A stretch of 64,000 nt of DNA from Thiorhodococcus drewsii AZ1 (GCF_000224065.1 NZ_AFWT01000025.1:1-64000); one strand, 5' to 3'; shown: positions 44,111-53,871, counted from the first letter of the stretch. Notes: a model not told the origin generated them from the sequence alone. Numbers and translations: made by a program.

Positions 44111-46466
44111 CCCTTCGGTTCCGCTGAGGACTGGAGCCAGATGGCTCGTGTGGATCCTGGTTCTAGCGATCGTCTGGACCCCCTGGGCGCTGGTGTGGGG
44201 CGATGACCTGCGTCGGGCGCTCGACTTTGATCAGGCGGCGACCGATGGACAGGATTTGGGAACCGCACTCGGGAGCGATTCGACGCTCTTGAGCCCCTTC
44301 GATCAGCCCGGTGACTATCGGGTCTACTTCCCGTGTGCGGACGAGGGCGAAGTCTCCGACTGGAGCACGCTCTATGGGAACCCCGCGGCGCTTGAAGCCG
44401 CCGGGTTGCAGACGCAGCAAGATCTGGTCGACACGCCCTATGCCGAGTCTTCAGCGACTGGTCAGGCGTACCAGACCCTCCTGGAGCCAGTGGATCGCGC
44501 GCGTAGCGATCTGAGCAGCGATCCGCTGTGGGCGTTCACCGACGCGACCGTCAGCGCGCTCGATGATTTCACCACGACCTATGCCGACTGCACTTGGGGC
44601 AATACCTTTCTCAGCCGTCCGCGCAGGGTGCATGTCCCCAAATACGCGGCCTGCCTGATCCCAGACAAGGACCAGCCCAAGCTCAGTTGCGCGGCGACCC
44701 GCACCCTGGACGCGACGGTCTACTGGGACCCGGTGGAAGTCGGCACCGATCCCGAGACCGGCGAGCCCATCATTGAGCTGGTGCGCCGCGTCGAAAAGCG
44801 AGTGGATCTGTGGAGTTGGGAATCGGCCGCCTGCCTTGAAACGATCAGCGAGCGGTTGATGGACGGCTTCTGCCGTAGCACCACGACCTGCACCAGCAAC
44901 CCGGATGCCAACTGTGTCCCGGTCACCGGCGGCGAACTCTGTGGCAGCGAGTTGGTCGCGCCACCCTATCTGGGCGAGACCGGCAACGAGCCCTGGGAGC
45001 AGTTCTCCGGCATCAGTGCCGCCTGTATGCAGGTCGGCGTCGCCCTCGACTGCACCAGCTTCAACGAAGGCCAGATGGACTGCTGGACCGATCCCGACGG
45101 CGTGACGCATTGTCCCGAGAATCCCGGCGATCTGGACAACTGTGCGGTCCTCGACGCCGATCCTCAGTGCCGGCCGGTGAGCCGTCAGTGTGCCGAGGAA
45201 GCGACCGGGAGGAGTGGCGTTTGCTACGTCGACCAACTGGTCTACGACTGCGGCACCGACCAGGAGATCGCCGGCATCGAGCGCACCTCCGAGCTGGACT
45301 GCGGCGGGGAGATCCGCTGTCTGGGCGATGACTGCGTGGCGATCGAGCCCGAATCCTCGGACGACTTCGACGAAGCCGTCGCGGCGCTCAACGCCGCGGA
45401 GATGGTCTCCTTGGATGCTGACTGCACGAGCGGGAGCTGTCAGGTCTTCAAGGGCGAGGCACTGGAGTGCAAGCGCGCGGTCGGCGGCATCGTCAACTGC
45501 TGCGAGCGCCCGAGCGGCATTTCGCTCGGGCTCTATCTGCAGCTGATGTTCTCGGTGGCTAAGCTCGACAGCGTCACGATGTCGCTCATGAAGGCCGGCG
45601 TCTCCAATCCCGCCTTCGGTGCCTGGGAGACCCTGCGCTCACCGCTGGTCGACACCTGGTCGGCGGTGAAGGACGCCTTCACCTCGGCGGTCAACAACAT
45701 CACCGGCAATACCACGGCGGTGACGACTGAAGCGGCCAAGCAGGGGCTGATCGCCACCTTCAAACAGCAGCTCCTGCAGCAGACGGTGCAGTGGACCGCC
45801 TCGGTATTCGGCCCCCAGGCGGCCAACGCGCTCTTCGTCGATGCCGCGACCGGTGGCGCTGCCGTGGCCGCCGATGGCTCGGTGGCGTCGACCCTGGCAC
45901 TCAATCCGGCGATTTCGGTCGTGCTCTACTGGGTGATGTGGGCCTATCTGATCTACACCATCGTCATGATCCTGATCCGGCTCATCTGGGAATGCACCGA
46001 GGATGAGTTCACCCTGGGCGTACAGCGCGAGCTGAGGTCCTGTCATCGGGTCGGGTCCTACTGCAAGAAGAACTTTTTCGGTGCCTGCATCGAGAGCCGC
46101 GACAGCTTTTGTTGCTTCAACTCACCGCTCTCGCGCATTCTCAACGAGCAGATCCGGGGACAAGCGGGAATCGGCGGCTACGGCAGCGCCAAGCATCCCA
46201 ACTGCTCGGGAATTGCCGTCGAGAGTCTGACCCAGGTCGACTGGAGCCGGATCGATCTCTCCGAATGGCTGGTCATGCTGACGGAATCGGATCTGATCCT
46301 GACCACCACCGATCTCGACCTGGAGACGCTGACCGAAGGGCAGGGCAACCGCACCGCCGATCGGCTTGAGGATCTGAGCGAGGTCAAGACGGTCGGGGAG
46401 GTGAATCGGGAGGCTGAGGGGCAGGGGTGGGAGGAGACGCTGGAAACCTTGCCGACCGCGCCTTGA
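44085..46466 (+). CDS. traN: Mating-pair stabilisation protein TraN
   Basis: 793 residues, ATG at 44085 inside the end of traU (26-base overlap). Signal peptide followed by a very Cys-rich outer-membrane protein with typical TraN blocks: YADCTWGNTFLSR, AACLETISERLMDGFC, DCGGEIRCLGDDC, IVNCCERPSGISLG, then a hydrophobic helix pair (LNPAISVVLYWVMWAYLIY) and a C-terminal Cys cluster (HRVGSYCKKNFFGACIESRDSFCCFNSPLSRIL). It stabilises mating pairs through recipient surface contacts. The last gene of this tra block; cargo follows. Confidence 0.93.
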   Translation: MIAVRPGSDPSVPLRTGARWLVWILVLAIVWTPWALVWGDDLRRALDFDQAATDGQDLGTALGSDSTLLSPFDQPGDYRVYFPCADEGEVSDWSTLYGNPAALEAAGLQTQQDLVDTPYAESSATGQAYQTLLEPVDRARSDLSSDPLWAFTDATVSALDDFTTTYADCTWGNTFLSRPRRVHVPKYAACLIPDKDQPKLSCAATRTLDATVYWDPVEVGTDPETGEPIIELVRRVEKRVDLWSWESAACLETISERLMDGFCRSTTTCTSNPDANCVPVTGGELCGSELVAPPYLGETGNEPWEQFSGISAACMQVGVALDCTSFNEGQMDCWTDPDGVTHCPENPGDLDNCAVLDADPQCRPVSRQCAEEATGRSGVCYVDQLVYDCGTDQEIAGIERTSELDCGGEIRCLGDDCVAIEPESSDDFDEAVAALNAAEMVSLDADCTSGSCQVFKGEALECKRAVGGIVNCCERPSGISLGLYLQLMFSVAKLDSVTMSLMKAGVSNPAFGAWETLRSPLVDTWSAVKDAFTSAVNNITGNTTAVTTEAAKQGLIATFKQQLLQQTVQWTASVFGPQAANALFVDAATGGAAVAADGSVASTLALNPAISVVLYWVMWAYLIYTIVMILIRLIWECTEDEFTLGVQRELRSCHRVGSYCKKNFFGACIESRDSFCCFNSPLSRILNEQIRGQAGIGGYGSAKHPNCSGIAVESLTQVDWSRIDLSEWLVMLTESDLILTTTDLDLETLTEGQGNRTADRLEDLSEVKTVGEVNREAEGQGWEETLETLPTAP

Positions 46467-46582
46467 GACGCACCGAGGCATGATTGACGCGACGCCGTGA
46501 GCGGATAGCGCGTCGCGTCGTCCCATCAGAGCGGACATTCACCGCTAGTTCTGGCCTCGCTGCGCACGAGCGAGACCTTCAT

Positions 46583-46687
46583 TCACAATCCCTTCTGACC
46601 TTTGGGCGCTGGGGCTTTCCCCTTGCGGAACGGCGCCGGACCTTTGGGGGCATTCACCGGGGGTCTGGGCATTGGTTGCTTGGGCAT
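46583..46687 (-). CDS. Possible 34-residue Lys/Pro-rich small protein
   Basis: The ATG at 46687 has AGGA eight bases upstream and an in-frame stop just before it. The product begins MPKQPMPRPPVNAPKGP and continues APFRKGKAPAPKGQKGL: strongly basic, without acidic residues. The clean ribosome site and biased composition support translation, but a sequence this short could be chance. Function unknown. Confidence 0.35.
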   Translation of the reverse strand: MPKQPMPRPPVNAPKGPAPFRKGKAPAPKGQKGL

Positions 46688-46924
46688 TCTTCAGTTCCTG
46701 AGTTGGATTGGGTCGACACCCGTCGCAAGGCGGGACGGCAACGGTTGGTCTGCTGCTGCGATCCTTCCCCGAGGAAAGATCGAGTGCCAGTCATTGTAGT
46801 CGGATCGATTTTCACGTGATAGCGACTCAACATGGCGCCTGTTCAATCGATCAGGGCTCGGGGCTGGCTTGTGTCTGCTTTACTTTGCGTCGTCCGGCGT
46901 CGACGCTCGCACGATGGCGTGCTC

Positions 46925-47125
46925 TCACAATCCATCGCGGGCCGGAATGAACACCCCATCGACGGTGGTTTGGAGATCCTGCGCCATGCTTCCGATCAGC
47001 GCCGCGTTGCGCTGTTGGAGCACTGCCTTCAGGTTGGCCTTTTCTTCCGCCAGGGCGGCCAGAATGTCGGCGCGCATGTCATCGCGCGAGACCGCTTCGT
47101 CGATCTCGATGGCGACCTTGTCCAC
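46925..47125 (-). CDS. Small helical protein of unknown function
   Basis: 66 residues from a GTG at 47125: DKVAIEIDEAVSRDDMRADILAAL, then AEEKANLKAVLQQRNAALI, an amphipathic helical protein. The same frame stays open upstream with sensible residues (RLIPRQVNRHPNDPWLAV) to a stop near 47205, so the true start may be further up at a non-ATG codon. No family recognised. Confidence 0.4.
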   Translation of the reverse strand: MDKVAIEIDEAVSRDDMRADILAALAEEKANLKAVLQQRNAALIGSMAQDLQTTVDGVFIPARDGL

Positions 47126-47247
47126 GGCGAGCCAGGGGTCGTTAGGGTGGCGGTTGACCTGCCGCGGGATGAGGCGCCTCTTGCCCAGGCGTGCAGAAGC
47201 GTGATGTCAGTACCTGAGCGCGATCCACACACCATGGAGTCTTGCTG

Positions 47248-47652
47248 ATGTCACACCTCGAATTCACGAGCGCGACGTTTCTTCCTTTCCTGCCGGAAGA
47301 CTGCCAGGTCAATCCTGGCGCCTATGGGTTCGAGTTGGCGTGGTGGCTGGCACAGGTACTCGCGCGAAGCGGCGTCGTGACCAGCTATCCCGTGGGTGAG
47401 GACTGGGGCTGGCTCATCGAGTACCGCGAGGGTGATGCTGAATTCATGATTGGGTGCGGTAGCCAATCCGACCCCGGCGAAGGCTATCGCGGCCAGCCGG
47501 TGGCTTGGTCTGTCTTCGTCAGGCAGGTGCGCTCGCTCAAGCAGCGTCTCCAAGGGCGATCAGAGCCCGCGATTGCCTTGAGGCTGACCGCCGCGATTCT
47601 CACAGCGCTGCGCACGGAGGGAATCGAGGTCGTCGTGGACGAGTCTGCTTGA
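47248..47652 (+). CDS. Conserved hypothetical protein (small acidic)
   Basis: 134 residues, ATG at 47248 (MSHLEFTSATFLPFLPE) with GGAG nine bases upstream. The pattern FLPFLPEDCQVNPGAYGFELAWWLAQ...GVVTSYPVGEDWGWLIEY resembles a family of small uncharacterised bacterial proteins that recurs as solitary genes. Contains several Trp and acidic residues and no signal peptide. Function unknown. Confidence 0.7.
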   Translation: MSHLEFTSATFLPFLPEDCQVNPGAYGFELAWWLAQVLARSGVVTSYPVGEDWGWLIEYREGDAEFMIGCGSQSDPGEGYRGQPVAWSVFVRQVRSLKQRLQGRSEPAIALRLTAAILTALRTEGIEVVVDESA

Positions 47653-48328
47653 TAACCTCAGTTCGGTGCGATGCAGGGGCAGCAAGCCATCCGGGCGCAG
47701 GTTTCCATCGCCATCGAAACGGAGTCCTGGAGTCAGGGACGACGCTAGGCGCAGAGTCTGTGCAGTGAGTTGCGCTCCAATCTTGCGGGGGAAGTGAGCG
47801 TACTCAGCTTCGGGTCGTCGCACCCAAGTTCGCCGGCGGCTTCACGCGGATAGCAGTCGGTCGACCCTTACAGCTCGGCGGTCGGTCTGCAGAGAGAGCG
47901 GTCCTTCGTCCAGCAGGCCGCAGCGGGCTAAGGAACATGGTTCTCAGGAACCGAATGCATGGCAACATCCCACTTTGCCGGCCTGAGGCAGCACCATCGA
48001 CGAACTCTCAACTTTGTTGCCTGCGCGCGAAGAGGCTCGTCGAGCGGCAACGGCAAGTGGAGAGTAAGTGGAAATTGATCCTGGGCTGACAATCTCAGTG
48101 CGTCAGGCGACCTTCGCGTTGTTTCGCTGACTACCGTTGGCTGCTTTAACTCTGTGACATTGCAGCGCAGACGATTCCCAGCCGATCCATTTCTGTCGTC
48201 GATCTAGCCCGCATGCAGGCTGGGTTACTGGGCAACGGCAACAGGTCTACGCCGGTGCTGAAATACAATTGCGTATTCATCAAGAAGTGACGTAGACGCG
48301 GACCGCCGCGCGACCGGAGATAGCAGCC
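47653..48328. other. Intergenic region before the 1251-residue gene
   Basis: About 676 bases with no supported gene on either strand. It should contain the promoter of the gene at 48329, but I cannot place it. Confidence 0.55.
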
Positions 48329-51300
48329 ATGCAATGGATCGACGAAAAGGCTCTTGAGACGTGGGCGGGCCGCATGAATGCCCGCGACATGCTGATGGAC
48401 ATGTTGGCGGACCTGATCCGCATGACGATCGATGACGCGACCCGATTCCGTTTCCCTAGCGGCGAGGTCGGCCAGTTGCGGGGCTGGGACGGCGACCTGG
48501 AAACGGCTGAGGCCAAGAGCTTCGTTCCAGGCGGCAAGTCCAAGTGGGAGTTCGGCACGGGTCCTGGTGCAACAAAGGCGACAGCCGACTACAAGAAGCG
48601 GACCGAACAGACGCCCGAAGCCGAGATGGCTGAAAACACCCTGGTTCTGGTCAACCTCGGATGCTGGGATACGCCGAAAAAGAAGATTTCGGAATGGGAG
48701 ACTGACCGCCTCAAAGAAGGCAAATGGAAGGATGTCAGATACCTTGATGGCGTCCAGCTCGTCCAATGGCTGAAAGACCATCCCGCGATCGCTGCCCGAT
48801 ACGCCCGCAATGTCCTTGGAACGGCTCCCCAAGAAGGCGCCTTGAGCACCGACGAGTACTGGGAAGAATTCAGCACGCAGTTCAAGCCGCCGCTCACCGA
48901 GAAGCTGGTCATCGCCGATCGGCAGCGCGAGGCCGACGAGCTGATCGCAAAGCTTTGCGGTCCGGCCGATTCATTCATGCTCGGTGCCGAGACCTCCGAG
49001 GAGGTCATCGCATTCGCGGTAGCGGCGATCCGGTGTGCAGCCCCTGCCGTTCGCGAGTCGCTGGAATCCAGAACGTTGATTATCCGGACTCAGGCTGCTG
49101 CCCGGTTCTTCCAGTTGCGCACCGGACTGGTCTTTATCGCAATGGGTGAGGGCGAATCACTGGTTGGCGCGCTTGGAAGAAAATGTCCCACGCTGTCGGC
49201 CGCGACCGGTGCGCTGGCAAAGCGCGGCGCCATGCTGAAGCGCCCTACGGCCTCAGGCATGGTGGATGGCTTCATCGAGATGGGGCTTGATCACGGCCAA
49301 GGCTATGAGCTTGCGCATCGGTGCGGGCGCAGCCTGACTATCCTGAAGAGACTGATCCACAACACGCCCCCTGCTGCCCCGGTCTGGCTGCAGCAAGCTT
49401 CTATGTTGAAGTCCGCCTTCCTCGCTGGGGGGTGGTCGAGCGATCTCGAGACTGACTGCGCCGTCTTAAAGGAGCTGGGGAACTATCCAGACTACGCGAC
49501 GTTGGAAGCCGTGCTAATGCCAACGCTCGCCTTGCCTGATCGCCCGGTGGACAGGGAGGCTGACGTCTGGCAAGTGCGTGCGCCGGTCGATGCGTTCTTC
49601 TTCTACGGCAATCAGCTGACCGACGCCGACCTCACGCGCCTGCGTGAGGCCATCGTCAAAGTATTCGGCAAACAACCGGAGCAGCCGTCGCGAGATCAAA
49701 AATTCAATCTGGCCAAGGCCGCGCCTGCAGACTACAGCAGATGGCTGCGCGATGGACTTGCATTGACGCTCCTCATCGTCGCGTCAATGCATGATGTCGC
49801 AGGCCTGCACGTCAGAGGCAAGACCCCTCAGCAGTATGTTGATGACGTTATCAACGCGTTGCCGGACTGGAGCAAATCGCACCATTCAATATTACGCCTC
49901 GGCGATCAGGCCGCGCTGCTCGCGGAGGCCGCCCCCAACCCTTTTTTGAAGGCCCTCGAGTCTATGCTCGAGGGCACCCCTGAGCAGGTTGCACAGATAT
50001 TCGTAACGGAACGCGACCGCTTCTTCGGCCCGTTGAGTCCTCATGTGCATTTCCTCTGGGCGCTTGAGACGATTGCCTGGGACCCGCGATATCTCAACCG
50101 CGCCGCAGTGGTGCTCGCCAAGCTCGGCCAGCTGGATCCGGAGCCGGATTCGAACCATGTCAACCGGCCGATAAATAGTTTGCGTGACATCCTGCTGGGC
50201 TGGTCGCCCAACACCTATGCATTACAGCCCCAGCGTATCGCATGCCTCGATGCGATCCTGAGGGCGTGTCCAGACGTCGGCTGGCAGCTGCTCAAGAAGC
50301 TCCTTCCGCGTAGTCACGACTTCAGCTCGCACACCCAGCATCCGAAGCTGCGGGACTTCGCGCCAGAGAAGCCCGAAGAGATCACCTTCGGCTTGGTGTG
50401 GGATTTTGAAGCCATCGTCGTCGATCGAGCGCTTGTAGCGGCCGGTGATGACGAGACACGCCTTGGTGTCTTCGTCGAAGCGTTGGGGCAACTTCAAACA
50501 CCGAATCGGGCGAAGGTGCTCGCCCGCGTCGACAGCTACCTCGCCGCTCACCAAACGACCGAAGGCTGCACGATCTGGCACACCCTCAAGGATGAGTCGG
50601 CTCGCAATGAGTACTTTGGCGACTCAGGCTGGGCACTGACCAACGACGATCTGGCCGCAGTGAAAGAGGTGGTCGAACGTCATCGTCCTGCCGATCCCCT
50701 TGTGTCTGACCGCCATGCGTTTGATGACTGGACGCCGCACATTGGCAAGTACAAGGAAGGCCCCGAAGACTTGGATGACCCAACTGACCTGCGCAAGGAG
50801 GTGCTTCAACGCGTGCTTGACCGCGACGGGGTGCCGGGCGTCCTGAGGCTTGCGGGGATGGTCAAGTTGCCAGAGCTGCTTGGTCAGGTGCTGAGCTACC
50901 TCTCCATCACGTTCGACCAAGTGTTTGAGCTGATGCAAGGCGCACTCGTCCCTGCCGCGCCACCGAGTCTTTCGTATTACGTATCGGCCGCTGGGGTCGA
51001 AAAGTTCGGTGACCAATGGAAGGACGCATTCAAGGACCGCGTGCTGGCACAGGTCGCGGACGATGCCGCTAAAGCCAAACTCTTGCTCGCTTGGCCAGCC
51101 ACCCCGTCCACCTGGTCCTATGTCGAAGGCCTTGGCAGCGAGGTACGCGATCAGTACTGGCGCCACGCGGGCTTGCTGCCACTCCAAGCTCCGCTCGACG
51201 AACTGCTTCACGCGATTGACCAGTTCCGAACCGTTGGGCGGGACATCGACGTCCTGAGCTTGTTGTACAAGCGTTGCAAAGACTTGCCGTCGAGCCTGCT

Positions 51301-52084
51301 GATAGACCTACTCACCACAGGGGCCGGGCAGGTTGGCAACGGCATCAAACACTCGGGCAACATGCTGTCGTACGTCATCGCGCAGGCGCTGAAGGAAGTT
51401 CGTACACGCAGCGATGTCAGCAAATTGAAGATCGCGAAGTTGGAGTACGCCTACCTGCCACTGCTGCGCCATGAGAGTGAGCCTCTGACCGTCTTCAGCC
51501 TTTTGGCTTCCGATCCAGAGATGTTCGTCGACGTGCTGTCGCACGTGTTCAGAGGCAAGAACACGCCGCCCGATCAGGTCATCACTGCCGAGATGAAGGC
51601 GCGGGCAACGATTTCATTCGATTTACTGTCGGCGTTCAAGACAGTGCCTGGTCTGCGCGACGGGAAAATCGATGCTCAGGTGCTGTCCGAATGGGTTAGC
51701 AAGGCTCGAACTCTAGCGGTCGCAAAGGACCTAGAGGACATGGGTGACCAGCGCATTGGCTACGTTCTCGCTCATGCTCCGCAGGACGCCGGCGAGCCGT
51801 TCTGGCCACCATCAGCGGTGTGCAAGGTGATCGACGGGGTCGCCGCCGAGCATGTCGAACGCGGGTTTGCCATCGAATGCATCAACAAGCGCGGTGTATA
51901 CGGCAAGGGAATCAATGAGGGTGGTGGGCAAGAGCGCGATCTCGCTGCTCGCTACAGAGGCTGGGCAGACGCGACGTTGACGTACCCGCGGACGTCGGCG
52001 ATGTTGATGCTCATCTCGGACAACTGGACCCGCCGTGCAGAGCACGAAGACGTCAGGGCAGAACAGGGCAAGATGAAGATGTAG
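48329..52084 (+). CDS. Large candidate defence protein with PD-(D/E)XK-like N-terminus
   Basis: 1251 residues, ATG at 48329 with GGAG nine bases upstream. Residues about 20-170 look like a restriction-endonuclease-type fold: RFPSGEVGQLRGWDGDLE (Asp 54), FVPGGKSKWEFGTG (Glu 74), then ADYKKRTEQ and LDGVQLVQWLKDHP. The usual third catalytic Lys is not at its standard place, so activity is unproven. Residues about 185-300 (EKLVIADRQREADELIAKL...ETSEEVIAFAVAAI) resemble a nucleotide-binding-like domain without any Walker A Lys. The remaining 950 residues are a helical solenoid-like region with no motif I know. Large single-gene proteins with a nuclease-like head and long sensor tail are typical of anti-phage genes in mobile elements. 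It is solitary and sits between traN and ssb, a known cargo hotspot. The function is an inference. Confidence 0.6.
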   Translation: MQWIDEKALETWAGRMNARDMLMDMLADLIRMTIDDATRFRFPSGEVGQLRGWDGDLETAEAKSFVPGGKSKWEFGTGPGATKATADYKKRTEQTPEAEMAENTLVLVNLGCWDTPKKKISEWETDRLKEGKWKDVRYLDGVQLVQWLKDHPAIAARYARNVLGTAPQEGALSTDEYWEEFSTQFKPPLTEKLVIADRQREADELIAKLCGPADSFMLGAETSEEVIAFAVAAIRCAAPAVRESLESRTLIIRTQAAARFFQLRTGLVFIAMGEGESLVGALGRKCPTLSAATGALAKRGAMLKRPTASGMVDGFIEMGLDHGQGYELAHRCGRSLTILKRLIHNTPPAAPVWLQQASMLKSAFLAGGWSSDLETDCAVLKELGNYPDYATLEAVLMPTLALPDRPVDREADVWQVRAPVDAFFFYGNQLTDADLTRLREAIVKVFGKQPEQPSRDQKFNLAKAAPADYSRWLRDGLALTLLIVASMHDVAGLHVRGKTPQQYVDDVINALPDWSKSHHSILRLGDQAALLAEAAPNPFLKALESMLEGTPEQVAQIFVTERDRFFGPLSPHVHFLWALETIAWDPRYLNRAAVVLAKLGQLDPEPDSNHVNRPINSLRDILLGWSPNTYALQPQRIACLDAILRACPDVGWQLLKKLLPRSHDFSSHTQHPKLRDFAPEKPEEITFGLVWDFEAIVVDRALVAAGDDETRLGVFVEALGQLQTPNRAKVLARVDSYLAAHQTTEGCTIWHTLKDESARNEYFGDSGWALTNDDLAAVKEVVERHRPADPLVSDRHAFDDWTPHIGKYKEGPEDLDDPTDLRKEVLQRVLDRDGVPGVLRLAGMVKLPELLGQVLSYLSITFDQVFELMQGALVPAAPPSLSYYVSAAGVEKFGDQWKDAFKDRVLAQVADDAAKAKLLLAWPATPSTWSYVEGLGSEVRDQYWRHAGLLPLQAPLDELLHAIDQFRTVGRDIDVLSLLYKRCKDLPSSLLIDLLTTGAGQVGNGIKHSGNMLSYVIAQALKEVRTRSDVSKLKIAKLEYAYLPLLRHESEPLTVFSLLASDPEMFVDVLSHVFRGKNTPPDQVITAEMKARATISFDLLSAFKTVPGLRDGKIDAQVLSEWVSKARTLAVAKDLEDMGDQRIGYVLAHAPQDAGEPFWPPSAVCKVIDGVAAEHVERGFAIECINKRGVYGKGINEGGGQERDLAARYRGWADATLTYPRTSAMLMLISDNWTRRAEHEDVRAEQGKMKM

Positions 52085-52628
52085 CCCGCTCGACATCCAC
52101 TGCTGGCCTGAATTGCCCTCGTCGGCTACCTGTTTATCGACGGTGAGCAGGTGCACCATACTCGTTTGAGGTGCGCGAGTACTGGTTCGGCGAGCCGATT
52201 GAGCTGAACTAACAAGCCCTCCAGGGAGGGTCTCAGGAGGGCTTCTCATGACGGCTGCCTGACCGCAAGGTCGCTACGCCTCTGTCCCAGTATACTATCT
52301 CGACGATAGCTCCCCGCTTCCAGGGTCGTCCGGTCACAGCCTCGCGAACGATGGGCGACCGCTATTGGCCGAGTCCTTCCGGATTGCCGCCAAAGTTGGG
52401 CGACAGTTCCTGGGACTCATCGGGCTCACAGAGGACGTCGAGCGATTGTCCCCAGGTTCAGTGAGCGTCTCTGTGGATAACCTGTGTCATTCAGCCGTAA
52501 CGAGCCGACAGGATTGGGAAAGCCGCGTGCCGGTCGCTTCTTGACCAGCGTTCAACCCAGTTGGTCGTACAGAGGGGATCAGCCGACGTTGGATCACAGG
52601 CGGTCCCAGCTGCCAGGCGCCGCGACGC
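52085..52628. other. Intergenic region after the 1251-residue gene
   Basis: About 544 bases without a supported gene. The hairpin at 52214-52244 is its only clear structure. Confidence 0.55.
52214..52244 (+). terminator. Hairpin 130 bp after the 1251-residue gene
   Basis: AAGCCCTCC (52214-52222) pairs perfectly with GGAGGGCTT (52236-52244) around a 13-base loop. Followed by CTCATG, not a T-run, so termination is possible but unproven. Confidence 0.4.
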
Positions 52629-53240
52629 TCAGGTGACCGCCGGTGTCTGATGCAGAAAGGTGTCGTCCGTCAGTTGGCGGAGCACGAAGTCCGCCACGTC
52701 CGCGCGCGCAATGCGACCGGACTTGATGGCCGGATCGACACCGAAGCGATAGGCCGCGGTGCGGGGACCATCGGTCAGTCCGCCCGGCCGCACGATGACC
52801 CAATCGAGCCCGCTCGCCTTGACCAACTGCTCCTGCTCCGCCTTGGCCTCAAGGATCCGCTTGAGCATGAGGTCCATCATCAGCCGAAACGGCCAGGCGA
52901 TCTGCGCGCGACTGTCACCGACGCCGAGTGAGCTCACGACCACCAGTCGGCGCACGCCGGCCTCCTGCATCGCGGTCAGGATGCGCGCGGTGCCGGGGGC
53001 CTCGATGGGCTCTTGTCGGCCGTGCGAGCCGAGCACGCAGATGACCGCCTCCGCGCCTTGGACGCACTGGGCGACGGCTTTTGGATCGAGCACATCCCCG
53101 CCGATCGTCGTCAGTCCGTCCCGGTGATCGAGCGTGCTGGAATCGCGCGCGAGGGCCGTGATGCTGTGACCCTGCTCCAGTGCCTGGGCCAGGACCTGCC
53201 GGCCGGTGCCGCCGGTCGCGCCAAAGAGAGCGATCTGCAT
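52629..53240 (-). CDS. NAD(P)-binding atypical SDR (NmrA/NAD(P)H-binding family)
   Basis: 203 residues from the ATG at 53240 (MQIALFGATGGTG), AGGAG nine bases upstream; the longer frame is rejected. The dinucleotide-binding fingerprint GATGGTGRQ lies at the very N-terminus; further typical motifs are GGDVLDPKAVAQCVQGAEAVI, RRLVVVSSLGVGDS and DWVIVRPGGLTDGP. Such proteins act as reductases or redox sensors on small substrates or flavin/quinone cofactors. It follows the CIA30 gene by 55 bases on the same strand, likely one operon. High GC, housekeeping-like. Confidence 0.88.
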   Translation of the reverse strand: MQIALFGATGGTGRQVLAQALEQGHSITALARDSSTLDHRDGLTTIGGDVLDPKAVAQCVQGAEAVICVLGSHGRQEPIEAPGTARILTAMQEAGVRRLVVVSSLGVGDSRAQIAWPFRLMMDLMLKRILEAKAEQEQLVKASGLDWVIVRPGGLTDGPRTAAYRFGVDPAIKSGRIARADVADFVLRQLTDDTFLHQTPAVT

Positions 53241-53295
53241 GGCGTTGTCTCCTGATCGTTGTCTGTCCAAGCAGCGATCTGACAGTGAGGGCGGC

Positions 53296-53871
53296 TCAGC
53301 CGGACGGCGAGGGGGCTGAGCCTGCGTCCAGGTCCCGATACCAGCCCACTTCCGCGACGCAGAGCTGGGCACGAAAGGCCCGTCCGATGGCGACCAGGCC
53401 GAGCTGCGTCAACTGATCTGCAGCGAGCGACGCGCTCAGGCGATTGGGGGTGAAGTGCTCGAAGGGAACCCGGATCTCGTGCCAGTCCGGCCCAGCGACA
53501 AAGGTCGCGCGATAGGCTTGCCAGGGCAGGGTGCAGTCCCGGCTCTTGAGATGCAGGTTGTAGCGCTCACCGTTGCCGCGGACGATCAGCCGCAGCCCGG
53601 CGAAGTCCACAGCGTCCAGCGGCTGGCCCTGGCTGGTCAGATCAAGATTGGCCTGCAGGAAGCCGCCGTTGTGTTCCAGTTTCACCTCGCCCTCGACACA
53701 GAGTGCCCGGCGTCCGTTCGCCGCTGTGAACGACATCCGCGCCGAGGAGACCCCGCCCATGACGGTGTCCGTCACCAACCGCCAGTGGGTTCCGAGCCGC
53801 GATCGCCCGTCGGGATCACGGAAATCGTCGATCAGTCCGTCCGCAGACGCGACGGTTGCCTTGAGGGTCAT
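53296..53871 (-). CDS. CIA30 family protein
   Basis: 191 residues from the ATG at 53871 (MTLKATVASADG), AGGA eight bases upstream. DDFRDPDGRSRLGTHWRLVTDTVMGGVSS, GGFLQANLDL and GLRLIVRGNGERYNLHLKS match the CIA30 fold (complex I intermediate-associated protein 30), a galactose-binding-like beta sandwich. Bacterial members are uncharacterised. Often encoded next to NAD(P)-binding SDR proteins, as here; in other organisms the two domains are even fused. Confidence 0.87.
   Translation of the reverse strand: MTLKATVASADGLIDDFRDPDGRSRLGTHWRLVTDTVMGGVSSARMSFTAANGRRALCVEGEVKLEHNGGFLQANLDLTSQGQPLDAVDFAGLRLIVRGNGERYNLHLKSRDCTLPWQAYRATFVAGPDWHEIRVPFEHFTPNRLSASLAADQLTQLGLVAIGRAFRAQLCVAEVGWYRDLDAGSAPSPSG

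Larger units (their letters stand above)
46467..47247. other. Left edge of cargo region 2
   Basis: About 780 bases after traN. Apart from the two small minus-strand genes listed separately, it contains a divergent copy of the dispersed CCGCTGATGGGACGA motif (46518-46534, minus orientation, with CT inserted). No other coding signal is convincing. Confidence 0.5.
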
